A stretch of 64,000 nucleotides of DNA from Malania oleifera. Lineage: Eukaryota > Streptophyta > Magnoliopsida > Santalales > Ximeniaceae. A program made the translations under genes and the position numbers. Numbering within the stretch: position 1 is the first letter of the stretch; each line of letters opens with the position of its first letter. The stretch lies in assembly GCF_029873635.1 (NCBI RefSeq), contig NC_080421.1, forward strand, positions 39,847,120 through 39,911,119. Reading direction: 5' to 3'. Below, in pieces: positions 1-11,354 of the stretch. The notes beneath the pieces are model-generated. The model did no database searches. It was not told the origin of the DNA and saw only the letters and a list, made by a program, of their open reading frames with translations.

Positions 1-2
1 TC

Positions 3-1713
3 TTCTGTGGACATAATTATACTTTTTGGAAAAAGAGAACGCAAATTTATCTCCAACACATAGATTGGAAAGCATGAGAAGTAGTTATGGATGGAGACCT
101 TATTCCAACCAAGATCGTTGATGGAAAACATATTCCAAAAGAGAAAAAGGATATGACTGATTCAGACTATAAGATGCTTCAAATCAACTCAATTGCTACA
201 AATGCTCTATACTATGCTCTAGATGCTAATGAATTTAATAGGGTCATGGCCTGCAAAACAGCCAAAGAAATTTGGGACAAACCAGAAGTAACATATAAAG
301 GAACAATTGATGTTAGAGACAATAGAATAGATATGTTGACAAGCGAATATGAAGCATTCAAGATGAATTCTGATGAAACAATATCAAGTATGTATACCAG
401 ATTTACCCACATAATAAATTCATTAAGTGCTGAAGGAAAAACTTATACTACCTACGAAATGATTAGAAAAATTCTGAGAGGCCTTCCCTCCATTTGGGAA
501 CCAAAAGCTACAGCTATCACTGAAGGTAGAAACCTTAAGACCACCTCTTTAGATGACCTCATAGGTTCACTCCTTACCTATGAAATGGCCTTAAAAGAAA
601 GGAATCCTGAACCAAAGCATAAAAGATCCATTGCACTAAAAGCATCTAGTCATAGCTCTAGTGAAGAAGAAAGTGAAGCAAGTGACTTAGAAGAAGATGA
701 CTTAGCATTCATCACTAAAAGACTAGGTAAATTTTATAGAAGAAATAAAAGATTTCCTAGAAAGTTCAATAAAAAAAAACTTGAAAAAGGAGAGACAAGT
801 AGGAAAGAAAATAAAAGTAAGAATGAATCTCCAATATGCTATCATTGTAAGAAACTATGGCATATCAAACCGGATTGTCCATTGCTCAAGAAAGAAAAGA
901 AGAAAAAGAAGGAAGCTTCGAAGGCTACTTGGGATGATTCAAGCCCAAGCTAAACAAAAACGAATCAAGCGGACAAGAGATGGCAAATATATGCTTCATG
1001 GCGAATGAAGAAGAGGTAAACTCCTACTACTCCTCTACAAAATCTTACAATGAGTCGTGTGATGATAGCATGCCTTCCTATAAGGAATTACAAGTTGAGT
1101 TGTTTTCTTTGCATAAGAGATTTATAAAAATTTCTGAAAGAAATATAACTTTGAAAAATCAAAATAAAGAACTATTAAAACAACTTGAATCATTCAAAAT
1201 CATTAAAAAAGAAAAAGACACTTGTATTGAGAAGTTAGAAGAAGAAATAAATAAAGTAACTCAAGAATAAAGCAAAAATCATAAAGATAGTTTTTAAAAA
1301 AAGGATTTAGAAGTAAATAAACTCAAAAAATCAGTAGAAGATAAGGAGAAAATTATATATAACTTTACCAAAGGTAAAGAAAATTTTGAAAAGATGGTTG
1401 GACAGCAAAGTCTTCATGGAAATAAAGGAATATGATATAATTGTAAAACAAATAAAAAGAATAAGAAATTATTCATGGGATACTTCGTCAAGGAAGCTAA
1501 GTACTATGCTAGCACCTCTTCAAACAACAAACGTGAACACACTACTTGCTATATGTGCAAAACGAAAGACACATAATGTTCGATTGCCCACTAAAAAGAA
1601 AGTATGTTAAAGTACAAGGTGAATGGAAAGTTAATAATGGAACTAACAATAAAACAAAGAGAGTTAAAAGAATTTGGGTTCCAAAGACTAACACAATAAA
1701 TCCTCCAATGTAG
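3..1713 (+). pseudogene. Sirevirus Gag, broken
   Basis: Gag forms the particle and binds RNA. The frame is open from base 3, so the true start is outside the window; a TGA at 75-77 replaces an expected Trp. Residues encoded at 87-953 hold the copia-type Gag domain, then an acidic/serine-rich stretch and a zinc knuckle near 835-880 with C-x2-C-x4-H-x4-C spacing. In that knuckle the usual Pro-Gly before the His is replaced by Leu-Trp. A stop at 951-953 is followed in another frame (980-1270) by a Lys/Glu-rich coiled-coil segment. After two more shifts comes a second knuckle-like Cys/His cluster near 1548-1590. A TAG at about 1711-1713 precedes the protease. At least four breaks were read directly. 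Confidence 0.85.
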
Positions 1714-3125
1714 GTATGTTTTAGGACAACACCCTCAACGAATAAGTGGTACTTGGACAGCGGGTGTTCAAGACACATAACCGGCGATAAGACCAAGTTT
1801 TCCTCTCTAAGACAAAAGGATGGAGGATATGTCACCTTCGGCGACAATGCCAAAGGTAAGATAATTGACATTGGGAGAATAGGTAAAGAACCTTCTCTTA
1901 CCATTGATAATGTGTTATTAGTAGAAGGATTAAAACATAACCTTTTAAGTATTAGCCAATTAAGTGACAAAGGTTTTGAGATAATCTTTAAGAAAGAAAA
2001 ATTTGTTATTCAAAATGCTAAGGAAAATAAAAGTTTATTTATAGCTCATAGGATAAATAATGTTTATTGTATAAATATTGAGAATCTAGTGAATCAAGAC
2101 GTAACTTGTTTGGCAGCAATAAATGAAATAAGTTGGCTATGGCATAGGAAATTAGGACATGCTAGCATGGACCTTTTATCAAAATTATCAAAGAAAAATC
2201 TTGTAAAAGGACTGCCAAATACAAAATTCTTAAAAGACAAGATGTGTGATGCATGCCAAAAAGGAAAGTAAGTTAAAACAAGTTTCAAAAAGAAAAAATA
2301 TATATCTACTAAAAGACCCCTAGAACTATTACCCCTAAACTTATTTGGTCCAACTAGAATATCAAGCCTAGGAGGAAAACAATATGCTTTTGTAATAGTG
2401 GATGATTATTCTAGATTTACTTGGGTTTTATTTTTAGCAAGCAAAGATAAGGCTTGTGGTATGCTAATCACCTTGTGCAAGAAATTACAAAATGAAAAAG
2501 GCTATAAGATAACAAGTTTTAGAAGTTATCAAGGTGGGAAATTTAAAAACAAAGGCATTGATAAATTCTGTAATGAACAAGGAATAAATCATAATTTTTC
2601 AGCTCCTAGGACCAACAAAATGGAGTTGTAGAAAAAAAAAAAATAGAACTTTACAAGAAATGGCAAGAACAATGCTAAATAAAAATAATCTACCTAAATA
2701 TTTTTTGGCAGAAGTTGAAAATAAAGCATGTTACATTACAAATAGGGTATCTATAAGAACAAGTGTAGAAAAAACACCATATGAACTTTGGAAAGGTAGG
2801 AAACCTAATATCTCTTACTTTCATATATTCAGATGCAAATGCTTTATTCTTAATACTAAAAGATGATCTAGGAAAATTCGATGCAAAATCTGATGAAGGT
2901 ATCTTTTTAGGTTATTCTACGAATAGTAAAGCTTATAGGGTTTATAATAAAAGAACTCTAACAATTATTGAATCAATACACATACCATTTGATGAGTCAA
3001 ACAACTATGATAATAAGGCTAAGATTGATGAGAAAGAAGACAACTCACAAAAAGAAGAAATCATTGAAATAAAAGAAGAAAACAATAAAGAAGCTTCAAA
3101 TGAAAACGTTTTAGAAAATTCATAA
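1714..3125 (+). pseudogene. Sirevirus protease and integrase, broken
   Basis: The aspartic protease is recognised by the LDSGCSRHIT motif at the start of the 1753-2271 frame; it would cut the Gag-Pol polyprotein. Downstream in the same frame is the integrase zinc-binding domain, with two His in WLWHRKLGH and two Cys in CDACQKGK, ended by TAA. The catalytic core follows after 2380: the first Asp is present in VDDYSR, but the second catalytic Asp is replaced by Tyr (TAT at 2527-2529). The Glu region is present only after a frameshift near 2620. The integrase tail runs to about 3125. Integrase would be inactive even without the frameshifts. Confidence 0.87.
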
Positions 3126-4778
3126 CGGAAATTTGCTAAAAGTCACCCAAAAGAACAAATTCTTGGTGAAACATCAAAATGAATAACTACTAAAGCCTCA
3201 TTGAAAAATATTTGTAACCATTATGCTTTTTTGTCTCAAGAGGAACCTAAAAACATTGAAGAAGCTTTAAAAGATGATTCTTGGATTATAGCTATGTAGG
3301 AAGAACTAAATCAATTTGAAAGAAATCAAGTGTGGGAGCTTATACCTAAACCCAAAGATAAATCAATCATAAGAACTAAATGGGTGTTCAGAAATAAAAG
3401 GATGAAAATGGAGTAGTTGTAAGAAATAAAGCTAGATTAGTAGCACAAGGATATAATCAAGAAGAAGAAATTGATTACGATGAAACCTTTGCTCCCGTAG
3501 CTAGAATGGAAGCAATCAGGATGCTATTAGCCTATGCAGCCCATAAGGATTTTAAATTATATCAAATGGATGTAAAGAGTGCATTCCTAAATGGTTATAT
3601 AAATGAAGAAGTATATGTTATACAACCTCTAGGTTTCGAAGACGCAAAAAATCCAAATCATGTATTTAAGTTGAAAAAAAGCTTTATATGGTTTGAAACG
3701 AGCTCCTAGAGCTTGGTATGATAGGGTAAGTAAATTTTTACTAAAAAATGAATTCTCAAGAGGAAAGGTTGGTAGCACCTTATTCATTAAAAACAAAAAT
3801 AAAGACATGCTAATTGTCTAAATATATGTGGATGATATCATATTTGGGGCTACAAATGAAGTTCTATGTAAAGACTTTGCCACATGTATGCAAAAAGAAT
3901 TTGAAATGAGTATGATGGGGGAGTTAAATTATTTCCTAGGACTTCAAATTAAACAAGCTAACCATGGGAATTTTATAAATCAAACTAAATACATCAAAGA
4001 TATGCTTAAAAAGTTTGATATGGAACAAAGTAAACCCATAGGAACTCCGATGAGTACATCCACAAGTCTTGATAAAGATGAAAAAGGAAAACAAGTAGAC
4101 ATAACACACTATAGAGGAGTTATTAGTAGTTTACTATATCTAACTGCTAGTAAACCCGATATTATGTTTAGTGTATGTATGCGTGCTAGGTTCCAATCAA
4201 CACCTAAGGAATCTCATCTAGCAGTTGTTAAAAGGATACTTAGGTACTTACTAGGAACACTTAATCTAGGTTTATGGTACCCAAAAGATACTGATTTTAA
4301 TATGATAAGTTATTTTAATGCTGATTATACTGGATGTAAGGTTGATAGAAAAAGTACAAGTGGCACATGTCACTTCCTATGACTATCCTTAGTGTCATGG
4401 TTCTCAAAGAAACAAAACTCAATAGCTTTATCAACCACCGAAACTGAATATGTAGCAGCTGGAAGTTGTTGTGCAGAAATACTATACATGAAACAAAAAT
4501 TAAAAGACTTTAATCTAGATTACAAAACAATTCATATAAAGTGTGATAATACAAGTGCTATTAATATATCAAAAAATCCCATCTCACACTCAAGAACCAA
4601 GCATATAGATATAAGCCATCACTTTTTAAGAGATCATGTTCAAAAAGGAGGCATAATTCTCGAATTTATAAATACACATGATCAATGGGCGGATATATTA
4701 ACTAAACCTCTCACAGAAGACAAATTTATAAATATTAGGAGAGAGCTAGGTTTATTGCACAATAGAGAAATTAAGTGA
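3126..4778 (+). pseudogene. Sirevirus reverse transcriptase-RNase H, broken
   Basis: Copia reverse transcriptase begins with the linker near 3260 and the block containing [11 protein letters not shown] (3506-3709). A one-base shift interrupts the frame at about 3690. A TAA at 3819-3821 lies immediately before the catalytic YVDD, which itself is intact (about 3825-3836). RNase H follows; a stop at 4380-4382 lies where a Gly is expected, just before the SLVSWFSKKQNSIALSTTE block. The frame then runs open to 4778 and ends with the typical WADILTKPL block. Stops and shifts are scattered, so this is decay rather than one event. Confidence 0.88.
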
Positions 4779-5069
4779 AGAATAAAATCAAACAAGATGA
4801 AGTCAGTCGAGTGGCTCCAGACCCAGCCGACTAACTGAATGATTAAATGTTCAAAATAGAGAGAAGTCAGCCGACTGGCTCTAGAACCAACTGACTGACT
4901 GATGGAAACACCCTAACTTTAGTTATAAAAATATGAGTCAACTGACCTAGGGTTTTCTCTCCATTTAGTTTCCGTCTCTAACTCTCCTCTGTTCTCCTTT
5001 CTCCAAATATCATAATATATCATCCTCCAAACCCATAAAGTTGTCAATCCCTTTCATCCCAACATCACA
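4779..5069 (+). promoter_or_regulatory. Possible internal promoter of the env-like ORF
   Basis: This gap lies between the pol stop and the ATG of the env-like ORF. It contains several copies of a short motif around CGACT/GACTG (for example near 4804, 4826, 4865, 4872 and 4892), then a TATA-like TTATAAAAATA near 4922, a pyrimidine-rich stretch and the ATG at 5070. The same motif array followed by a TATA box occurs in this element's own LTR at 7130-7464. A second promoter for the third ORF is an inference from that resemblance; splicing from the LTR promoter is the alternative. Confidence 0.4.
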
Positions 5070-6326
5070 ATGCCGAGAACCAAAATAATTTGGAACAAGA
5101 AGGCTTCTACCTCTTCGCAGCAGCACACAAAAGACCCAGCCATTAAAAAATGGCTTGTAGCTCCTCATGCCAAAACTTTCTACCACAATCAAATTACCAT
5201 GAGAGAACCTCTTCTTGGTAAAATTCTTGACACATCTTTCTTTTCATCTGATTTTCCATATATCCTCTCAATATTCGAAATTCTTGGATGGAAAAATTTC
5301 ATACTATTTCAAGCCCAATGTCACTTTCCAAATCTTGTCCAAATTTTGATGCAAATCTTGTTCGGGAAGCAAATGATTGTTCGAAAAATGTCATGGGAAA
5401 GTCCATATCTCTTACTCCATAATCTCTTGCAAAAATATTTCGTATTCCCAATGGTGAGTTTAGGTGTCCTACTTTTGGAACGTCTTGGATCTATGAGCAA
5501 GATTTCACCCCGGAAGAATTTCTTCCTTTGGTATTGAACCATGCTCCTATTTCATTTGAAGGTCCTCTTTTATATAAACACCTAAATCTTCAGGCGCAAA
5601 TACTGCAGAAAAATCATCACATATAACATCCTTCCTCAAGTAGGATCTCATGCCTATATTTCTTATGCTGATTGTTTCATTCTCTGGTGCCTACTCAAGG
5701 GCAAGAGGCTGGACTTACCAAGTCTTATGCTTCAATGGATGATCACACGCGTAGAGGCACGATGAGTTACCCTACCTTATGGAGGAACTCTAAATATGCT
5801 TTTTGCCAAATTACATATATCCTCATCATCCGATCTTTTTGTCAAACGTACTCACTATGATATTTTTAACTCTACTACTCTTAATATGATGGGATATGAA
5901 AAACATAATGATGAATGGATTCTTAAAGGAAGTGGAGGTCAAGCACGTACTCCTCCTCCTATTGTTGGACCTCTTGCTTGGTTCAATCCATTTTATCAGC
6001 AGTTTACCAGTTTTAGTCAAAACATGCAAACCAGAATTCACTCTCTTCAAACCAACTTCTCCGCTCTTCAAGCAAACTATTCCTCACTTAATAAACGTGT
6101 TGGTCGCATTGAAAAATACCATGTTAGTTCATCTCGTCCTTCAGATCCTATGGATATTAGTTTAGCTCCTGCAAGTGATGATGGTAGTGATGAAGAGGAC
6201 TCTCAAGATGGCAATGATGATGATGAGACAAGCACAGAAGAAAAACGTGAGGAAGGTGAACCTGTTAAATTAGCTGAAGAAGCAGAAGAAGAAGAGGAAG
6301 ATGAAGATGAAGCTGATGATAATTGA
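5070..6326 (+). pseudogene. Sirevirus env-like third ORF, broken
   Basis: This ORF sits in the classic Sirevirus position between pol and the 3' LTR. The start at 5070 (MPRTK...) opens a basic N-terminus. The conserved central part (FGTSW...DFTPEEF near 5475-5520, then an ISYADCFILWCL block near 5655-5690) is readable only by switching frames at about 5450, 5600 and 5740. The last segment, 5796-6326, is open and holds a coiled-coil-like stretch followed by a strongly acidic Glu/Asp tail ending at TGA/TTTTC. Env-like is a family label; membrane fusion activity has not been established for these plant proteins. At least three frameshifts make this copy non-functional. Confidence 0.75.
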
Positions 6327-6410
6327 TTTTCTTGAAAATGTTTGCTATGTACTATAATTTTGGATGGTAGTTTTGTTTACTTATTTCTCCTACTTTTTGA
6401 TTGATCTCCA

Positions 6411-6677
6411 AAGGGGGAGAGTTTTTGTGACAAGCAAAGATGGAAGTTATAAACCTTGTATGTTATGGCTTATGCAACCTTATGTTATGGCTTATACATT
6501 TTTTCCCTATGAATGGAGTATTATGAACCTTGTATTTTTTTCTATGAATGGATTATTATGCATATAGTAAGGGGGAGCATATTTTCTTTATGAATGGAAT
6601 ATTATGAATATAGTAAGGGGGAGTTCATTTTTATCCTTATCTTTGCTTCTCATTTGTCATCATCAAAAAGGGGGAGA
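6411..6677 (+). repeat. Four polypurine-tract copies before the 3' LTR
   Basis: AAGGGGGAG occurs at 6411, 6569, 6615 and 6668. The last lies directly before the LTR start and is the primer for plus-strand synthesis. Multiple polypurine-tract-like copies are a described Sirevirus feature. The sequence between the first three is itself a loose repeat (TATGAATGGA...TATAGTAA), which suggests the extra copies arose by local duplication. 6327-6678 holds no coding sequence I can support. Confidence 0.85.
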
Positions 6678-6678
6678 T

Positions 6679-8440
6679 TGTTAGCCAAACGAGGTTTTTC
6701 AATCTTATTTTGATGATAGCAAATGATGCTGGTATAACTTGCTTGTTAAGTGATTTTGTTTCAGGAATATATATCTTAACACAAAAGAAAGAAGCTATGA
6801 ATTAAAGTATCGTCAAGAGAACAAGTTGTGCATTTGTATCATGACAAAAGAACAAGTTATGAATATCAAGAGAAAACTTCAACAAATGTTTTCAAGCAGT
6901 AAAGAAGAAGACTTGAAGTCTTATCAAAGATTTGAAGCATCATGTTTAAAAAAAACTTGATGTAAGTACTTCGTATCAAGTGACAATTTAGAAAATATGA
7001 AGCTTTTTAAAGAACCAATATAAACTTAAGAAACTCATTTTTAAATCCCTGAAATATATTATGAAAAATCAAATCATTAGTGTAAAGCTAAAATGGAAAA
7101 ATCAAAAAGAAAAATCAGTTTTTTGTTTGTCTAGTCGATTGACTTAACCAAGGCAAACTTACCCAGCTGACTGACAGTCAGCCGACTGACTCAAACTGAA
7201 CTGTGTTCTGCCAGCCGATTGATAATTTCTTGAAATAATTTTTGGGAGATAGAATGGTGCTAGTCGCCTATCTAGCTGACTGGCATTGTGTTTTTTTGAG
7301 CTACCCAGTCACCTGTCCAGCCGACTAACTTCACAGGTTTTTGTTTTCTAAAATCCAACGTGCAAATTTAAAAAATTAGTTTTTCAAAATATGAACATTG
7401 TAAAAACTTATAGACTACTCAAAGATGGGGAACAAGGAAACTAAGCCAAGAATGCCTATAAATACTCTTTTAAACTCAAGAATTCAATCATCCAAGAAAT
7501 CACTCAACTCTCTTGAAATTAAAGCATTCAATCACTTAAAGCTTTCTATTGCTCACACTCCATCTGGGAGAGAAGTTCTGAAACTCTACTGAAATTCCAA
7601 AGCCAAGATTCATACTCTAAGTTTGTTTATTCAAAGCAAACTCTTGGTGATCTCTAAACACTTGAGCTTCATAGTTTCTTTATTGATTATTTGATGCAAG
7701 TGTTCATTGTGCTCTAACTTGTACAACTCCACTCTGTTTTGAAAGTTTCTTTTGTACACAGATCATTATAGCAATTTCTTTGTATTGTTGATGATTCAAG
7801 GATTCTTTGGATCGTTGTACCAAGTGAGGATTGTTCGCTTGGAGAGGTGTCTCTACCTAAAACGAGGGAATTTTGTAAAGGCTTGCTCTGCCCGATAAAA
7901 TAGCATACTTAGTGGAATCCTTTGGTGGAATTGACCAAAGGCGAAGACGTAGGCTGGGGATAAGCCGAACCTCGTAAATCTCGGTGTTCATCTTCTTCCT
8001 TACTCTCTTTACTTTCCATATTATATACTGTGTGAATTAAGTGCAGGTTGCAGGGCTTATACATCATATTCAAGGAAATCTCTTGATTTAAGAAAGTACG
8101 TTTTAGTTAACCATTTGCGGAAACCCACAAGGGAGTACATTGGTTAATTTGCAGAAATCTTGGTTAAGAGATAAAGAAATAAAAATTCATTCAAAATAGG
8201 TTTTGCAAAACAGCTACAGGACTTCTATTAAAGGGAAATATCATTCTTAGATGATTGGTTGAATGATTGGTTAAGTTTTATATGATTGAATTGTATTCCT
8301 AAGTTTTGTGGTGTAATTTGATTGGTTGTTTTGTCCTTTTAGTATTTGAATAAAAACAAGTAAAAATTTAAAATAATAATATTAAAAATCTAAAAACTCC
8401 TAGTTCACCCCCCTTTTGGTAGCTATTCTAAATTTCAGCA
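6679..8440 (+). mobile_element. 3' LTR of the Sirevirus-like element
   Basis: The LTR starts TGTTAGCCAAACG right after the polypurine tract and ends ...ATTTCAGCA; an earlier CA at 8435 is a possible alternative end. It carries a motif array at about 7130-7330, a TATA box (TATAAATA, about 7457-7464) and a run of C residues near its end, typical of Sirevirus LTRs. Immediately after it, gypsy reverse-transcriptase codons resume. Other Sirevirus-type LTRs or LTR pieces in this window (19348-21154, about 30050-30647, 58027-58766) share the first 20-30 bases but not the body. Confidence 0.88.
7125..7464 (+). promoter_or_regulatory. LTR motif array and TATA box
   Basis: At least eight variants of CAGCCGACTGAC or its near mirror (for example AGCTGACTGACAGTCAGCCGACTGA near 7165-7190, split over two units) lie within about 200 bp, followed about 130 bp later by CCTATAAATACTC. 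Short repeated palindrome-like motifs are known in Sirevirus LTRs and probably bind a host factor. The RNA start would be about 30 bp past the TATA box. Confidence 0.6.
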
Positions 8441-8441
8441 C

Positions 8442-11052
8442 ATGTGCGTTGATTACCACGAGGTCAATAGGGTGACTATGAAGAACCATTACCCATTGCC
8501 TCGTATCGATGATTTCTTTTACTTGCTACAGTGGATGCAGGTCTTTTTGAAGATCGACCTACGGTCAGGGTATCATCAAATGAGTGTTAGATCTCAGGAT
8601 ATTTTGAAGACTGCTTTCTAAACCAGATATAACCACTATAAGTTCTTAGTCATGCCTTTTGGGTTGTCAAATGCTCCGGCAATGTTCATGGATCTAATGA
8701 ACAGGGTTTGCCATGAGTACCTGGATCAGTTTGTAGTGGTGTTTATCAACGACATTCTAGTATACTCTACGAGTTCAGAAGAGCATGAAAACCATCTGAG
8801 ATTGCCGCTACAGATTCTGCAAGAGAGGAAGTTGTATGCCAAGCTGAAGAAATATGGGTTCTGGTTGAATCGGGTCTCATTTTTAGGCCATGTGGTGTCT
8901 AAGGGTAGTATCTCAGTTGATCCAAGCAAGATAGAAGTTGTGGTCGATTGGGTGAGACCGAAGAGTGTTTAGGAGGTTTAGAGTTTCCTAAGATTGTCCG
9001 GTTATTATCGTCAGTTCGTGGAGGGATTTTATAAATTGTATGTTCCTCTAATACGATTGACCAAGAAGGGTGTGAAGTTTGATTGGACCAAATATTGCGA
9101 GCGGTGTTTCCAAGGGTTGAAACAGCGACTGGTTAATGCTTCGGTCTTGACTATTCCTTCTAGGAATTGCGGTTTTGTGATCTATAGTGACGCATCTTTG
9201 AAGGGTTTGGGATACATACTTATGCAATAAGGTAAGGTAATAGCTTATGCTTCTCAGTAACTCAAGGTACACAAGAAGAATTACCCAACACATGATTTGG
9301 AATTGGCTGCTATAGTTTATGCACTGAAGATCTGGCAACACTACCTGTATGGTGTTCAGTGTGAGATTTTCACTGACCAAAAAAGCCTCAGGTACTTTTT
9401 CACTCAAAAGGAATTGAAGATGAGGTAAATAAGGTGACTTAAGCTGATCAAAGACTACGATTGCACCATCAGTTATCACCTATGGAAAGCTAAAGTGGTA
9501 GTGGATGCGTTGAGTTGGAAGTCGGAGCATGTGGCAATATCTACAGTTGTAGCTCAGCATCATATCAGACGAGATCTAGAAAGCCTTGGCCTAGAGTTAG
9601 TGGTCGGAGATCATCAGGCTTTCATTGCTAGCTTGGTGATCCAACTGACTTTGTTAGAGTGTATTAAAGCCGCGCAAACTAGTGATGTGAAGTTAGTTGA
9701 GACTATGGAGAAAGTGCAGCAGGGGTTGGCTGCGGATTTTGACATCTATGAGGGAGGTGTGTTGAGGTTTGGAACCAGGCTGTGTGTTCCAAATGGCGAT
9801 GAGATGAGAAGGATGATTCTAGAGGAAACGTATCGTTCTTTATATACAGTAAATTCTGGTTGCACGAAGATGTATCGGGATTTGTGCAAGATCTTCTGGT
9901 GGAGTGGTATGAAAATGGAGATTGATCAGTTCATGGAGTAGTGTCTGACGTGTTAGTAGGTGAAAACTAAGCATCAAAGGCCGGTAGGGCCATTATAGCC
10001 CTTAGCTATTTCGGAGTGGAAATGGGAGCACATTTCCATAGACTTTGTTACCGGATTGGTGCCAGCGCTTCACAGGCAGAATGCCATTTGGGTAATCGTG
10101 GACAGGTTGACGAAATATGCTCACTTTGTACTAATGAAGGTTAGCTACCCTTTGAGTAGGCATCAGACTTGTACGTGCATGAAATAGTCAGAATGCACGG
10201 GGTAACATCATCCATTGTGTTAAATCAAGACCGAGGTTTACCTCTTGATTCTGGAAGAGCTTGCAGGAAGCACTAGGGACGAAGCTTACTTTTAGTACAG
10301 TGTTCCACCCCCAGACTGATGGATAGTCGAAGAAAACAATACAAATCTTGGAGGATATGTTACAGGCTTGCGTGTTAGACTTCGGTGGTGGTTGGATGCA
10401 GTTTCTGCCACTAGTAGAGTTTGCCTATAATAATAGCTTCCAGGTTAGTATCAAGATGGCACCGTTCAAGGCTCTGTATGGTTGGTGGTGTCGGTCTCCT
10501 CTATATTGGGATGAGGTTGGTCAACGTTAGGTTTTATGACCTAAACTCGTATAGTAGGAGTCTAAGAAGGTGGGTTTGATCTGGAACAGGATTAAATCGA
10601 CTCAAAGTTGGCAGAAGAGTTATTTGGATGTTCACCACCGTGAGTTGGAATTCAAAGTGGGGGGTAAGATATTCCTGAAAATCATTCCGATGAAAGGGGT
10701 GGTGAGATTCAGGAAGAAGGGCAAGCTGAGCCCGAGGTAAATGGACCATTTGAGGTTCTTGAGCGAGTGAGTCCGGTAGCCTACAGGATTGCACTACCCC
10801 CAGTGCTTTCAAGGATCCATGATATGTTCCACGTATTCATGTTGAGGAGGTATGTGTTGGATTCGTCACATGTTATTAGCTATGAGAACTTGGAAATTGG
10901 GGATGCTTTAGCGTATAAGGAGGTGTCGTTTCAGGTTCTGGACTGCAAAGTTTAGAAGTTACTTACCAAGGAAATACCGCTAGTGAAGGTATTATGGTAG
11001 AATCATGAGGTTGAGGAAGCTTCTTGGGAATTGGAAGTAGAGATACACTAGA
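8442..11052 (+). pseudogene. Gypsy I Pol: RT, RNase H, integrase, chromodomain-like tail
   Basis: Reverse transcriptase starts at an MCVDY block (8442). The catalytic FIDD motif reads FIND (AAC at 8748-8750). RNase H carries [10 protein letters not shown] near 9183. Integrase shows a zinc-binding region with His replaced by Asn in YTVNSG (about 9850), a CLTC pair near 9945, and the Asp block near 10040. The catalytic Glu is replaced by Lys at 10330-10332. The tail holds the VKVLW...EEASWELE block to about 11050. In-frame stops at 9228, 9258, 9939, 10324 and elsewhere mostly lie where the family has Gln, and a frameshift occurs near 8970. This copy cannot make an active polymerase or integrase. 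Confidence 0.87.
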
Positions 11053-11354
11053 AGTATCCATAATTGTTCTGAGAGGTAGTTTGGTTGAGTACGTCTGAAT
11101 GATGCTTCTATTGTATTGTGATAGGTGGTTAGTCTTTGGGAGTGTGTGTTATTATGAACTCCCAAGATAGTATATGTATGTAACCATGGAATTCCTTTGC
11201 CATAAGTGAGGGTATGTATGTATTGTGACGGGGCTGCATTGTAAGTAGCCGTCGACTCTTCCTAGAGTCGGGTATGTGTATTCAGTTATGTGGATGAGTT
11301 CGTAATTGAAAGATTACAAATTTCGAGGATAAATTTTTTGTAAGGAGGGGAGGT
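11053..11354 (+). other. Gypsy I 3' noncoding region and polypurine tract
   Basis: This is the non-coding stretch between the chromodomain-like tail and the LTR. It contains an ACCATGG...CCATAAGTGAGGG segment also seen near 19140 (element III) and 37750 (element II). The polypurine tract TAAGGAGGGGAGGT ends one base before the LTR. Confidence 0.7.

Larger units (their letters stand above)
1..8440 (+). mobile_element. Sirevirus-like Ty1/copia retrotransposon, 5' end outside window
   Basis: The order is gag, protease, integrase, reverse transcriptase, RNase H, an env-like third ORF, four polypurine-tract copies and a 1762-bp 3' LTR. A copia pol order, a separate ORF after pol, repeated AAGGGGGAG tracts and a long LTR beginning TGTTAGCCAAAC are together the hallmarks of the Sirevirus genus. 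The 5' LTR, primer site and first part of gag lie left of the window. All ORFs carry stops or frameshifts, so the copy is dead. The 3' LTR ends directly against gypsy reverse-transcriptase coding sequence that resumes in frame at about 8442, so this element inserted into a gypsy element; its other half should lie left of the window. Confidence 0.9.

Noticed and set aside
6364..6567. 67-codon ORF before the Sirevirus 3' LTR
   Set aside because: It is made of the loose repeat that carries the polypurine tracts; no domain and no conservation expected.
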